DNA of 10,814 bases, from NCBI GenBank assembly GCA_036524155.1, contig DATDCV010000577.1:1-10814 (forward strand), in the 5' to 3' direction. Below are positions 1-7,304 of the stretch, piece after piece. The stretch comes from DATDCV01 sp036524155 (GTDB lineage: Bacteria; Verrucomicrobiota; Verrucomicrobiia; Limisphaerales; UBA8199). The position numbers and the translations under genes are program-made. The notes under the pieces were generated by a model. That model was not told the origin of the DNA. It worked only from the letters and a program-made list of their open reading frames with translations, and ran no database searches. Within the stretch, counting starts at the first letter, position 1, and every line of letters starts with the position of its first letter.

Positions 1-434
1 GGCCAGCGAAAGGCCGCCAGGTCGGCGCCTGAACCCCGCAAACCGGCAGGCGGATATCGACAGGCGGCGACGGTCTGGCGAGCTAAATCAGGAGTGCGGG
101 TAAACGGGAAAATCACCCCAAGCGCGCCGGCGTCGAGGATCCGTTTCGCCGTCCAAAGTTCATTCACGGGCGGCCGGGCAAACGGCACGGCCTGCAGGCC
201 CCGAGTCCCGAGCACAATATTGCGGAGGGTCTCCAGGCTGATCGGAGCGTGCTCCATTTCGATCCACAAGAAATCAAACCCCAGCGCAGCCGCCTGGGCA
301 GCGACCTCTACATTGTTCACGCTGATGACGATCCCGACCACGGACTCGCCGGCTTTCAACTTTGCTTTAACCGGGTTCTTCCAGGCCGCTCGGTTCTGGA
401 GTGAGGTACTCGAGCGCAATTTCGATCGGCTCAT
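1..434 (-). CDS. HpcH/HpaI-family class II pyruvate aldolase (3' end cut by window edge)
   Basis: The first 144 residues are visible, read from the ATG at 434; the C-terminal part lies outside the window. The family makes metal-dependent TIM-barrel aldolases that cleave 2-keto-3-deoxy acids to pyruvate plus an aldehyde (for example 2-keto-3-deoxy-L-rhamnonate or 2-keto-3-deoxyglucarate aldolases). Visible family signatures are FDFLWIEMEHAP (residues 53-64, catalytic-type His62), FARP (86-89, conserved Arg87), ILDAGALGVIFP (99-110) and RYPPAGLRGSG (126-136). The metal-ligand Glu and Asp of the family would lie past the edge. About 20 basic and Ser-rich residues precede the usual family start (near NPVKAKLKAGE), so the true start could be internal, though no later ATG fits before residue 60. 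The start lies one nucleotide after the stop of the upstream hydrolase, so the two are probably translationally coupled. The substrate cannot be told from sequence. Confidence 0.9.
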   Translation of the reverse strand, partial: MSRSKLRSSTSLQNRAAWKNPVKAKLKAGESVVGIVISVNNVEVAAQAAALGFDFLWIEMEHAPISLETLRNIVLGTRGLQAVPFARPPVNELWTAKRILDAGALGVIFPFTRTPDLARQTVAACRYPPAGLRGSGADLAAFRW

Positions 435-435
435 A

Positions 436-2913
436 TCAGGGCTTTGTTCTGGGTGCGCTTTGCGTGGGTTCTTTGATCAACCAAACTTCGGAAACCTGGC
501 AGCCGCGGCCGTTCCCTCCCAAGCCAGGCTCGCCGAACCAACTGAGCGTCAGGTCGCCCCCTTCCGTCGACGCCGGCGCCAACGGGAACTCCAGGGGTTT
601 GATAGGCACCGGTTTCGCCAGGTAGGGATGCACCTCGATCGTGCCGTTGGCTATCAGTCGCAGCTTCCGCTTGAAATTGTCGCCGCCGTAAACGACGCGC
701 AGTCGATAGTGTGCTTTCGGATCGAGGCCCATGTAGCGCATGCGAAGGGGTGCGTCATAAAGCGTCTCGGCGTGATCAATCCAGGACATGCGCCGGACGG
801 CCCCGGCTTTTTCCTCCGGGTCGTCAACAACGAGATCCTCCTCGAAACCTACGCGAGGGGATTCCATTGCGCCCGGGTCTTGAGCGAAGGACAGCGGCCT
901 GATCAAATGAGGCTGGCGTGCCGCGTTGCCCAGATCATCGTAGAAGCCACCGGGTCCCGGGTTGGTCCAATTCAAGATTTCGGTAATGGCGGCAAGCCGC
1001 TCCGAGTCGGAAGCAAGCCGGCGAACCCTTGTGAAGCGCTCCTCGAGCCAGAGCCGGTTGTTGAGCGGAAACTCAAGCGTGTCCAGCGAGGCGCCGCGGT
1101 CCACCGCAATAGCCCGATATTTTTCGACGCTGAGTTGCATGCCAACGCTCTGAAACAATGCCTCGCCAAGTTCAAGGATACGATCGCGCAACCTCCCGGC
1201 AACCCGCTCGGTTGTGGCCCGTTTCAGAATCACCTCCGCACTTTCGATGGACGCAAGCGCGCCCGTGCGATCCGCGGCCCGCAGCGCATCAAGGGCCTCA
1301 TGCTCGAGTTCGGTTTCGAACAGCAGTCGCTGGCGAATGAACGCGTCGTAGTACGCACGGAAAAGTGCCTGTTGGAACCGCCAGTTTTTCAAGTCCGCCG
1401 GAGGTGCCCTTTTCTCCAGTGCCTGGAACCGGGCCAGCGTTTGGCTCACTCCTTCATTCCCCAGGAGCGGCCCCTGCCAGTTTCGTTCCAGAGCGAGGAG
1501 TCCTTCAGTGAAGTCATCGGTGTATCGTTCCCCGATGAAGTACCGGCTGTATTGCCGCAGGATTTCAGTCACGCTGATTTCCGGGTCCCAGCCCAGCGCG
1601 CTCCAAATGATTTTGTTGACGTCGTCGTTGCAGCCTTCCGAGTACGTCAGGAAGCCAACGGTGAAAGGCTGGAGTTTGCGGAAAATGGCGGCCTCGTCCT
1701 CGGGCCGCGGATTGATGCACTCTCGCGCTTCGGTAACGGCGTAGGCCGTGTCCCAACCCGGCACGGGGTATTGGCACTGTCTGGAGTGTGTAATGTCGGG
1801 ATAATGGCGCATGGGGTACTGAGCGGGAACAAGCTCCCGGAGCCGCGGCAGGCTGATCCGCACCTGCGGACCGAAGACGACACCGGAGAGCCAGGCAGGG
1901 CGGTCGCGGGTCAGGATTTGAAGGAACTCGTCGAGCCACGCCTGGTTAAAACTTTGCGGCGAGACCCACATCTGCGCCTTGGGGTGGAAGCGGTGCAAAT
2001 TCCGGGTCTGCTTTTCCAGTAAATCCATCAGGTGCTTCGGTTGCGTGTGACCTGGGTCGCCCCCTGGCACAAACACGGCGTCGATCCGAGGGAGTTTTTG
2101 AAAGACCTGACCCCACTCCCGCAGAGCGAAATCGACCGTTGCGGGATTCGAATAGTCTTTATCCATCGCCGGGTACCAAATCCAGACATCCAGGCCATAA
2201 GCTTCCGCCAGCCGCGACATGCCCACCATCATATCCATCGGCGGCAGAGGAAAATGCGGACTGTCGGCGTCATCGTCAGAACGCGGCGGTATCAACTCAA
2301 CGGCGTTGCACCCAAATACCGCGAGGTCGCGAAAGTATTGTTCCCACGCTGGCAGATCCCACGCGTCGTAGGAGTTGCACTTCGGCCGATAGCCGAGCTG
2401 ATGTCCGCGCAACGGGTATTTCGGCGCGGAGGTGATCTCGAGGTTTTCATCAAGAATCACGCTGCCTGGACGCATTCGGAATTCACGCAATAATCTTCCG
2501 ACTCCGAATAACACTCCTCGTGAATCATTTCCGATTACGAAAACCGCTGGGTTGCCGCGGCCCGTCAGGGTGCAAATCCGGTACCCTTCTGCGGCGCGGG
2601 GCGCGCTTCCAGCTTGTAGCTCGCTGGCGTATGGCCCGGTGGAGGCGGCTACTGCCGGTTGAACCCCAACGCCGATGACCGGAATATTGGCGGATGGCCA
2701 GGTGTGCGAATTGGTCAAACGGACATGAGTGCGTTTCTCGATCTCGTCAAGCAGCATTTGTACAGCCTTGCTTTCGCGCGCCGGAAGATCGCCAGCGGTG
2801 ACGACCACGGCATCACTGAGGTCCAGCTCGCCCGCGCCCGAAATTGATGTCCAGAAAAGCAAGAGGCCGAGTACAGCAAACTGCATACTCAACAGTCTGG
2901 TCATGCGACTCAT
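436..2913 (-). CDS. Secreted alpha-glucuronidase-like glycoside hydrolase (GH67/GH20-type N-terminal domain)
   Basis: An 825-residue protein. Residues 1-27 form a signal peptide: Arg4 and Arg6 region, hydrophobic stretch 11-24, and likely cleavage near SGAG (25-28). Residues about 35-165 look like the zincin-like alpha/beta N-domain shared by GH67 and GH20 (GNDSRGVLFGVGRLLREF at 128-145). A TIM-barrel-like region begins at YPLRGHQLGYR (166-176). Candidate acidic catalytic residues are in GGDPGHT (284-290) and YSEGCNDDVNK (424-434), the latter resembling the YSEG(x)xDxNK motif of alpha-glucuronidase-like proteins. An alpha-helical part (about 440-650) is followed by a beta-rich C-terminal domain (about 650-815; GPGGFYDDLGN and NGRGCQVSEVWLI) of a kind I associate with Verrucomicrobiota/Planctomycetota proteins. 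A role in cutting uronic-acid side chains of polysaccharide outside the cytoplasm is inferred; it could be a diverged or non-catalytic relative. Other in-frame ATGs at 2904 and 2886 are possible, but the first keeps the basic n-region. No good Shine-Dalgarno is seen. Confidence 0.75.
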   Translation of the reverse strand: MSRMTRLLSMQFAVLGLLLFWTSISGAGELDLSDAVVVTAGDLPARESKAVQMLLDEIEKRTHVRLTNSHTWPSANIPVIGVGVQPAVAASTGPYASELQAGSAPRAAEGYRICTLTGRGNPAVFVIGNDSRGVLFGVGRLLREFRMRPGSVILDENLEITSAPKYPLRGHQLGYRPKCNSYDAWDLPAWEQYFRDLAVFGCNAVELIPPRSDDDADSPHFPLPPMDMMVGMSRLAEAYGLDVWIWYPAMDKDYSNPATVDFALREWGQVFQKLPRIDAVFVPGGDPGHTQPKHLMDLLEKQTRNLHRFHPKAQMWVSPQSFNQAWLDEFLQILTRDRPAWLSGVVFGPQVRISLPRLRELVPAQYPMRHYPDITHSRQCQYPVPGWDTAYAVTEARECINPRPEDEAAIFRKLQPFTVGFLTYSEGCNDDVNKIIWSALGWDPEISVTEILRQYSRYFIGERYTDDFTEGLLALERNWQGPLLGNEGVSQTLARFQALEKRAPPADLKNWRFQQALFRAYYDAFIRQRLLFETELEHEALDALRAADRTGALASIESAEVILKRATTERVAGRLRDRILELGEALFQSVGMQLSVEKYRAIAVDRGASLDTLEFPLNNRLWLEERFTRVRRLASDSERLAAITEILNWTNPGPGGFYDDLGNAARQPHLIRPLSFAQDPGAMESPRVGFEEDLVVDDPEEKAGAVRRMSWIDHAETLYDAPLRMRYMGLDPKAHYRLRVVYGGDNFKRKLRLIANGTIEVHPYLAKPVPIKPLEFPLAPASTEGGDLTLSWFGEPGLGGNGRGCQVSEVWLIKEPTQSAPRTKP

Positions 2914-3018
2914 TGTACCACGGTTGAAAACGCAGCCCAGCTTTTCTCCACATCAGAACAGCGTCAAGCGTGAAGCAATTCCCCGGTCTTGCCGGCTGGT
3001 GACTTGGCCTGTCGAACA

Positions 3019-3044
3019 ACCTGGCGCGCAGGGGCCGCCACGGT
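3019..3044 (-). terminator. Possible weak hairpin terminator after the repeat protein gene
   Basis: On the minus strand, ACC(G)TGGCG and CGCCAGGT can pair as an eight-base-pair stem with one bulged G and a nine-base loop, starting 7 nt after the stop at 3051. Only a short T-poor tail (TGTTCG) follows, so intrinsic termination is uncertain. The rest of the 137-nt gap down to 2913 shows no convincing promoter: a TTGACG is present at 2962-2967, but nothing like a -10 box lies at the right distance. Confidence 0.3.
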
Positions 3045-3050
3045 TTCCCC

Positions 3051-6000
3051 TCAAGGGGCAACCACGTAATAGAACCGAATCGGGTAATTCGTAGCGTTCA
3101 AGTCGGTGAACGTAAAAGAGCCGCCAGTGAAGCTGCCGCTGCCGATTTGCACCCAGCTTGTCAGTGGCAACGCGATATCGGCAGTCGCGAAAATCCGATA
3201 GGTCCCTGTTCCGGGACCAGTGCCAGTCAACTGGAAGTTGCCATCACTGGCGCGGTTGATGGTGCCAATTTCGGGCGCCTCAACGCCTCCCGTCACCCGC
3301 AAAGTCCCGTCCACGGGCACTGAGCTGGTGTCCCATGCCAACGGCGGGGTCAGCGTCGGCAGGTCGTAGAGGAAGTCGCCCATAATGCCTCCGGCCGGCA
3401 CTTCGAAGAGCTTGAATTCCTCCGTGCCGGTGAGGCTGCCGACGATCTTCACCTTGAGCGTCCCGCCCAGGACCACACTGGTGAGGCCGGCGACTTTGTC
3501 CGCCGCAGAGTGCGAGACTTCCATCTCGGTAGTGCCGGCCAGGGTCAGAGTGTTGCTGATGGTTAGTGTGCCGATAGACACGCCGGGCGCCAGGGTGCCG
3601 TTCACATCAATTGTGACCGGCGCGTTGATCAGGCCGGTGCCTCCCAGCTTGCCTCCCACGACGGTGACATCGCTGCCGCCGATGACGCCATTCACCAGCA
3701 GTGTCGCAGTGTTGGTCACCCAGGTCGACCCGGTGTAAAGGTTCGCTCCCGAAAGCGTCCAGGTCCCGCTGTCGCCGACCGCAATGTTCAGCGCGGTCGT
3801 AACCGGCCCGTTGGAGATGACCCCGCTGACCTCGCCGGCAGCGGCGCCGCGGAAGACCACCCTGCGGGGGCCGGTCGCGGTCGGCCCGCCCGCGATGCTG
3901 CCCTGGATCCGCATCAGCCCGTTGTCGGATTGCAGCGCGACATAGATGCCGCCGGTGGTAATGTCAATGGGACCGGTCCAGGTGTTGGTGCCGTCGTGGT
4001 TGACGAACTGCGAGGAGGCCACCCAATCGAGGCCGACGCTCCCGCTCCCGCGGCAGCCCAGCGTCAGGCGTTCCGGAGCAAAGACAACGCCGCCGGAAAG
4101 TTCAAGTGCTCCGCCTGCCGACACGGGGGTGCCGTTCCCGCCGCCAACGGTGGTGCCGCCGTCGAGCATGCCCAGCGCGTTCGGCGTGGAGATCCTCAAG
4201 ATCCCGTTGTTCCGATCGATTGTAGTCGTGTTGGTGTAGCTGTTGTCGTGATTGAAGATCAGGAGGCCGCTGCCAGAGTGCCGGACGGCGCCATTGCCGG
4301 TCATAATCTCCGCCGGCGTGAGCGTGTCACTACGGCTAAACCTGAGGATGCCGTGGTTGGTGATGTAGCCGCTGGCCTGTGGCGCAATGCTGCCCGACGT
4401 GCCGTTGGTCCCGATCTGCAGCGTGCCGCCGGCGATTAGGACAGGACCCGGGCCCGTGCCGCTGCCGGTGCCGTTGATTACTACCACCGCACCGGTGTTG
4501 ATGAGCGTACCGCCGGAGTAGAGGTTGGCCCCGAGCAGCGTCAGAGTGCCAGTTCCGCTCTTAATCAACTCGCCGTCACCGCTGATGACGCCGCCATAAG
4601 TGCCGGCGCCGCCGATCGACAGGGCGCCTGAGCCCAGGGTGATGTTGCCGCCGGTGCTGCCCCCGCCGGACACAGAGGCGAGCGTCTGGTCCACGTTGTT
4701 GAGGTCCAGCACCGCACTGGCGTCATCCGCGAGGGATACCGCGGAGTTGGTCGGCAACCGGTCCGCACTTCCGCCAAGCTGGAGCCTGCCGCCCTCAATC
4801 GTGACTCCGCCACCAAAATCATTCAGGCCGGAGTTGCCAATCGTCAGCGTGCCCGCGCCCTGCTTTAGCAATCCGAATGAGCCGCTCAGGCTGCCGCTGC
4901 CTGTGAACGTGTAGTTCTTCGTTGCGTTGTTGATGGTGAGGGACAAGGGTTCCATCGCAGTTGTAAGATTGACCGTTGTGGTCCCTGTGGCGGTATCGTC
5001 GAACAGCACCGCGTCGTTCTGGCGGTAGAAGGTCGAATTGCCCGAGAAGCGCCAGTTCAAGGTGGTGGTGTCCCAGTCGCCATTGGGGGTGCCGTCCCAG
5101 GCGAGTGAGCGCGAAGGCTCGGGACCGCCGGTGATGACGAGATCGACCGAGCCTGCGACCGTGTTGTTCGAGAGATAGCCGGTGTAAGCCGGACTTACCA
5201 CGGGCAGGGAGCCCAGGCCGATGTTGTTGTCGAAGCCGAAACCGCCAATCGTCCCCGAGTACTGGATGACCTTGAACTGGGCGGGATAAGCGAAAATCGG
5301 CGGCAGGGAGCTGATATTGATAATGTTGGTGATGCCGGCGGTATCAAACGCTGTGACCGTGACGGAGGCTGAGATGTCAGCGCTGAGCGTGACCGTCGAA
5401 TCGCTTAAGCTAAGAGTGTCGAGCGCATTCGTCGGACTGCCAATCGAACCGACGACACTCAACCTGCCACCGACCACCACGACGATGCCGGTGCTGCCTG
5501 TCACGCTCGTTTTGACGATGCTACCCAGGCAGTCCACTACGCCGCCGTTAACGGTCAGAGTGCCGGTTCCACCACAATCAACCGCCGGCGAACTTACATT
5601 GGCCAGGGAAACGTTCGAGACCAGGAGGGTACCCGTGTAGCCGACCGTGAGAGTTCCTGTGGCCCCGGCGTTAGTCGAGTTGCCGGAACAGACACCCATG
5701 TTGACGGTTGTGGCGTCAACAATTCCCTGGTCGAACTCAAAGATGCCCTGCGGCTGGTACTTGCCGGCATCCGAGCCGCTCTGGCTTCGGCTCATCAGCC
5801 CCAGCGTCAAGGTGGCGAATTTCATGTCTACCGGATGACCATTCATCAGCACCGAGCCGGATGTGTTGAACGTCCCGGTGCCGCCAGTGTTCCGATTGCC
5901 GACGACCATCGTGCAACGGTCCGCATCAGTCCCGCCGGTGCCTCGTAAGCGCAGGCCGCCATAGATGAAGTCGTAGAATTGGAACTTCGTGGTTGACCGA

Positions 6001-6731
6001 CCGCCGCCGACATTAAAGGTGTTGGCGTTGATGATATTGGTCCCCGCGCCGAGGTTAAACGCCGGCTGGGAACTGGTGCCCGTCGCGCCATTCATGTCAA
6101 GGGTCGCCGTGGTGATGTTGTTGCTGTTGGCGGCGAGGGTCAGCACGCCGGTGCTCCGGCTTCCTGTGCCAGTGGGAAGCCCACCGACGCGAATGATGCC
6201 ATTGGTGGCGTTGAAGACAAAATTGGTCAGCGCCGAAAGATCCAGGGTGCCGGGAGTTGCTGAGCCGGAACCCGTCGTGTTACCAAGCGTCAGCAGATTG
6301 GTGGTGCCCGTCACCAGGAACGTGCCGCCGCCGGTCATCGCCGCCGAGGTGTTGTACCCGCCGCCCGTTTGGCCGCCAATCAACACGGGGCCGGTGACGG
6401 TCAATGTCCCGGCCGGGATCTGCGTCACATGCCAAGTCGTACCGGTGATATTCGTGTAGTTCAAAGCCGAGATGGTCGTGCTGACGCTGACGACATTGTT
6501 CACGGTGTATTGGTCGAACCCTACACCGAGTTCGCCGAAAACGGCGGTGTCGTCGATGCCGGGGTTGCCGGTGTCGGGCGTCCAGTTGGCGTTGACGTTC
6601 CAGTTGTTGGGGCCGAACGTTGCGGCGTTCCATAAGAAGGTGTCCGCCTGCGCGTACCACGAGAGGCACCCGCAGACAATTGACCACGAGCAGTAACGGC
6701 CCAGCAGCCTGGCAATGAGGTGATTTTTCAT
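3051..6731 (-). CDS. Secreted autotransporter-associated beta-strand repeat protein
   Basis: 1226 residues from the ATG at 6731. This start is preferred to the ATG at 6851 because it opens directly onto a signal peptide (residues 1-29, ending AQA before DTFLWN) and lies about 40 nt downstream of a good promoter, which the longer form would overlap. The mature protein is Gly/Thr/Ser/Asn-rich and should fold as a right-handed beta-helix. Two W...NW-type modules open blocks at about 31-66 and 542-578. Autotransporter-associated strand motifs (GTLTLLGANLYSGGTLIN type) appear at about 624-653, 725-755 and 988-1015, followed by a VNGTLAPGVSIGTLTI strand (about 1044-1059). The last 75 residues (about 1152-1226, ending YPIRFYYVVAP) resemble a small beta domain seen at the ends of Verrucomicrobiota exported proteins. 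There is no C-terminal outer-membrane barrel, no LPXTG and no clear PEP-CTERM anchor, so it is not a classical type V autotransporter. Cell-surface or secreted adhesive or structural function is inferred; ligand unknown. Confidence 0.88.
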   Translation of the reverse strand: MKNHLIARLLGRYCSWSIVCGCLSWYAQADTFLWNAATFGPNNWNVNANWTPDTGNPGIDDTAVFGELGVGFDQYTVNNVVSVSTTISALNYTNITGTTWHVTQIPAGTLTVTGPVLIGGQTGGGYNTSAAMTGGGTFLVTGTTNLLTLGNTTGSGSATPGTLDLSALTNFVFNATNGIIRVGGLPTGTGSRSTGVLTLAANSNNITTATLDMNGATGTSSQPAFNLGAGTNIINANTFNVGGGRSTTKFQFYDFIYGGLRLRGTGGTDADRCTMVVGNRNTGGTGTFNTSGSVLMNGHPVDMKFATLTLGLMSRSQSGSDAGKYQPQGIFEFDQGIVDATTVNMGVCSGNSTNAGATGTLTVGYTGTLLVSNVSLANVSSPAVDCGGTGTLTVNGGVVDCLGSIVKTSVTGSTGIVVVVGGRLSVVGSIGSPTNALDTLSLSDSTVTLSADISASVTVTAFDTAGITNIINISSLPPIFAYPAQFKVIQYSGTIGGFGFDNNIGLGSLPVVSPAYTGYLSNNTVAGSVDLVITGGPEPSRSLAWDGTPNGDWDTTTLNWRFSGNSTFYRQNDAVLFDDTATGTTTVNLTTAMEPLSLTINNATKNYTFTGSGSLSGSFGLLKQGAGTLTIGNSGLNDFGGGVTIEGGRLQLGGSADRLPTNSAVSLADDASAVLDLNNVDQTLASVSGGGSTGGNITLGSGALSIGGAGTYGGVISGDGELIKSGTGTLTLLGANLYSGGTLINTGAVVVINGTGSGTGPGPVLIAGGTLQIGTNGTSGSIAPQASGYITNHGILRFSRSDTLTPAEIMTGNGAVRHSGSGLLIFNHDNSYTNTTTIDRNNGILRISTPNALGMLDGGTTVGGGNGTPVSAGGALELSGGVVFAPERLTLGCRGSGSVGLDWVASSQFVNHDGTNTWTGPIDITTGGIYVALQSDNGLMRIQGSIAGGPTATGPRRVVFRGAAAGEVSGVISNGPVTTALNIAVGDSGTWTLSGANLYTGSTWVTNTATLLVNGVIGGSDVTVVGGKLGGTGLINAPVTIDVNGTLAPGVSIGTLTISNTLTLAGTTEMEVSHSAADKVAGLTSVVLGGTLKVKIVGSLTGTEEFKLFEVPAGGIMGDFLYDLPTLTPPLAWDTSSVPVDGTLRVTGGVEAPEIGTINRASDGNFQLTGTGPGTGTYRIFATADIALPLTSWVQIGSGSFTGGSFTFTDLNATNYPIRFYYVVAP

Positions 6732-6771
6732 AGGTGAGAGAGTTGGGTGTTGTTTTCGAGTTGAGGGTTCC

Positions 6772-6800
6772 GTGATACGCCCACCGCGGGGAGAGGTCAA
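6772..6800 (-). promoter_or_regulatory. Sigma-70-like promoter of the repeat protein gene
   Basis: On the minus strand a -35 box TTGACC (6800-6795, five of six consensus matches) and a -10 box TATCAC (6777-6772, four of six) are separated by exactly 17 nt. Transcription would begin near 6765, leaving a leader of about 35 nt before the ATG at 6731. It lies inside the coding region that would exist if translation began at 6851, which argues against that longer start. Confidence 0.6.
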
Positions 6801-6808
6801 GCCCTTTG

Positions 6809-6829
6809 TCATCACTTCGTCATCACTTT
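6809..6829. promoter_or_regulatory. Tandem 10-bp direct repeat (11-bp period) upstream of the promoter
   Basis: GTCATCACTT occurs twice, at 6809-6818 and 6820-6829, with one base between, giving an 11-bp repeat period. It starts 8 bp upstream of the -35 box, roughly at -45 to -65 from the predicted start. OmpR/PhoB-type response regulators commonly bind tandem direct repeats with about this period, and TTGTCAT...TCGTCAT resembles a degenerate Pho box on the opposite strand. A regulator site is inferred from geometry only. Confidence 0.4.
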
Positions 6830-6966
6830 GTGGCTGAATTGGGCAGACCAAACGAAATTCCCCGCACCCCTACCCCTCCTGACTACTAACAACTGCTGGA
6901 AAGGTGGTGGGCGCCAAGCGGCGACAGACGGGAAAGAAAACCGGCGAGGGTCGTTCAGCGGTCTTG

Positions 6967-6999
6967 CCTCCGGCTTTGAGCCCGGGAACGCTCGGGAGG
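6967..6999 (-). terminator. Possible hairpin just after the shell-protein stop codon
   Basis: Directly after the TAA at 7000, the minus strand reads CCTCC, then CCGGGCT-CAA-AGCCGG, then an overlapping GGAGG. This allows an inner stem with one bulged G and an outer CCTCC/GGAGG pairing. It is followed by AAGACC rather than a T-run, so it could be a Rho-dependent end or an mRNA-stabilising 3' hairpin. Below it, 6830-6965 shows no gene-like content. Confidence 0.3.
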
Positions 7000-7261
7000 T
7001 TATTTAGGCAAAAGCCCCATCAGATCGTCATGCGGGCGGGCGATGAGGTGCGCTGCGATGAGTTTGCCCAGGTTGCCCACCGCTTTCGCGCCGGCGTCGA
7101 CCGCGGCTTTCACCGCGGCCACATCGCCGTTGACGATGACGGTCACGTAAGCGGCACCGATCTTCTCCTTGCCGACGAGCGTCACACTCGCGGCTTTCAA
7201 TCTGGTCCGCGACGACGGCAGTGACGGACAGGAAAGGAATTTCGGCGAAGGCCAGCGCCAT
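7000..7261 (-). pseudogene. BMC-H type microcompartment shell protein, split by one frameshift
   Basis: BMC-domain proteins of about 90 residues form hexamers that tile the facets of bacterial microcompartments. Translation from the ATG at 7261 gives MALAFAEIPFLSVTAVVADQ, matching the beta1-alpha1 start of PduA/EutM-like proteins. From 7200 the family continues in another frame with 66 residues to the TAA at 7000, including LKAASVTLVGKEKIGAAYVT and HLIARPHDDL. Adding two missing bases after 7201 gives an 87-residue protein that aligns to PduA (from memory) without gaps at a constant offset of three: Glu10 to Glu7, edge Lys26 to Lys23, Arg79 to Arg76. The usual pore loop IGSG reads IGAAY here. 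The frameshift may be a real inactivating mutation or a sequencing/assembly error; conserved sequence on both sides suggests it is recent or artefactual. The gene lies 43 nt after the aldolase that carries an encapsulation-like tail. Confidence 0.85.
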
Positions 7262-7267
7262 GCGATT

Positions 7268-7273
7268 ACCCTC
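7268..7273 (-). promoter_or_regulatory. Ribosome binding site of the BMC-H gene
   Basis: GAGGGT on the minus strand ends 6 nt before the ATG at 7261. It is one of the few recognisable Shine-Dalgarno-like sequences in the window and supports this ATG as the shell-protein start, rather than starts farther upstream that would read the aldolase 3' end out of frame. Confidence 0.55.
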
Positions 7274-7304
7274 AAGGTCCAGCCCCGTGGTCGCGAGCGT
7301 TCAT

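Noticed and set aside
94..2022. A 642-codon open frame on the plus strand
   Set aside because: It lies fully antisense to the secreted hydrolase, has no recognisable domain, and is the expected shadow of a GC-rich gene.
2914..2967. A promoter in front of the hydrolase (TTGACG at 2962-2967; TACAAT overlapping the start codon)
   Set aside because: Neither box has a partner at 16-18 nt, and the second would place the transcript start inside the signal-peptide codons.
3051..6851. The longer 1266-codon start at 6851 for the repeat protein
   Set aside because: It would put 40 charged residues before the signal peptide and span the predicted promoter; the ATG at 6731 fits better.
7190..7210. Programmed ribosomal frameshifting in the shell gene
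   Set aside because: No slippery heptamer, in-frame stop or clear stimulatory structure is seen at the junction, and a skip of one base would leave a one-residue gap in a conserved helix.
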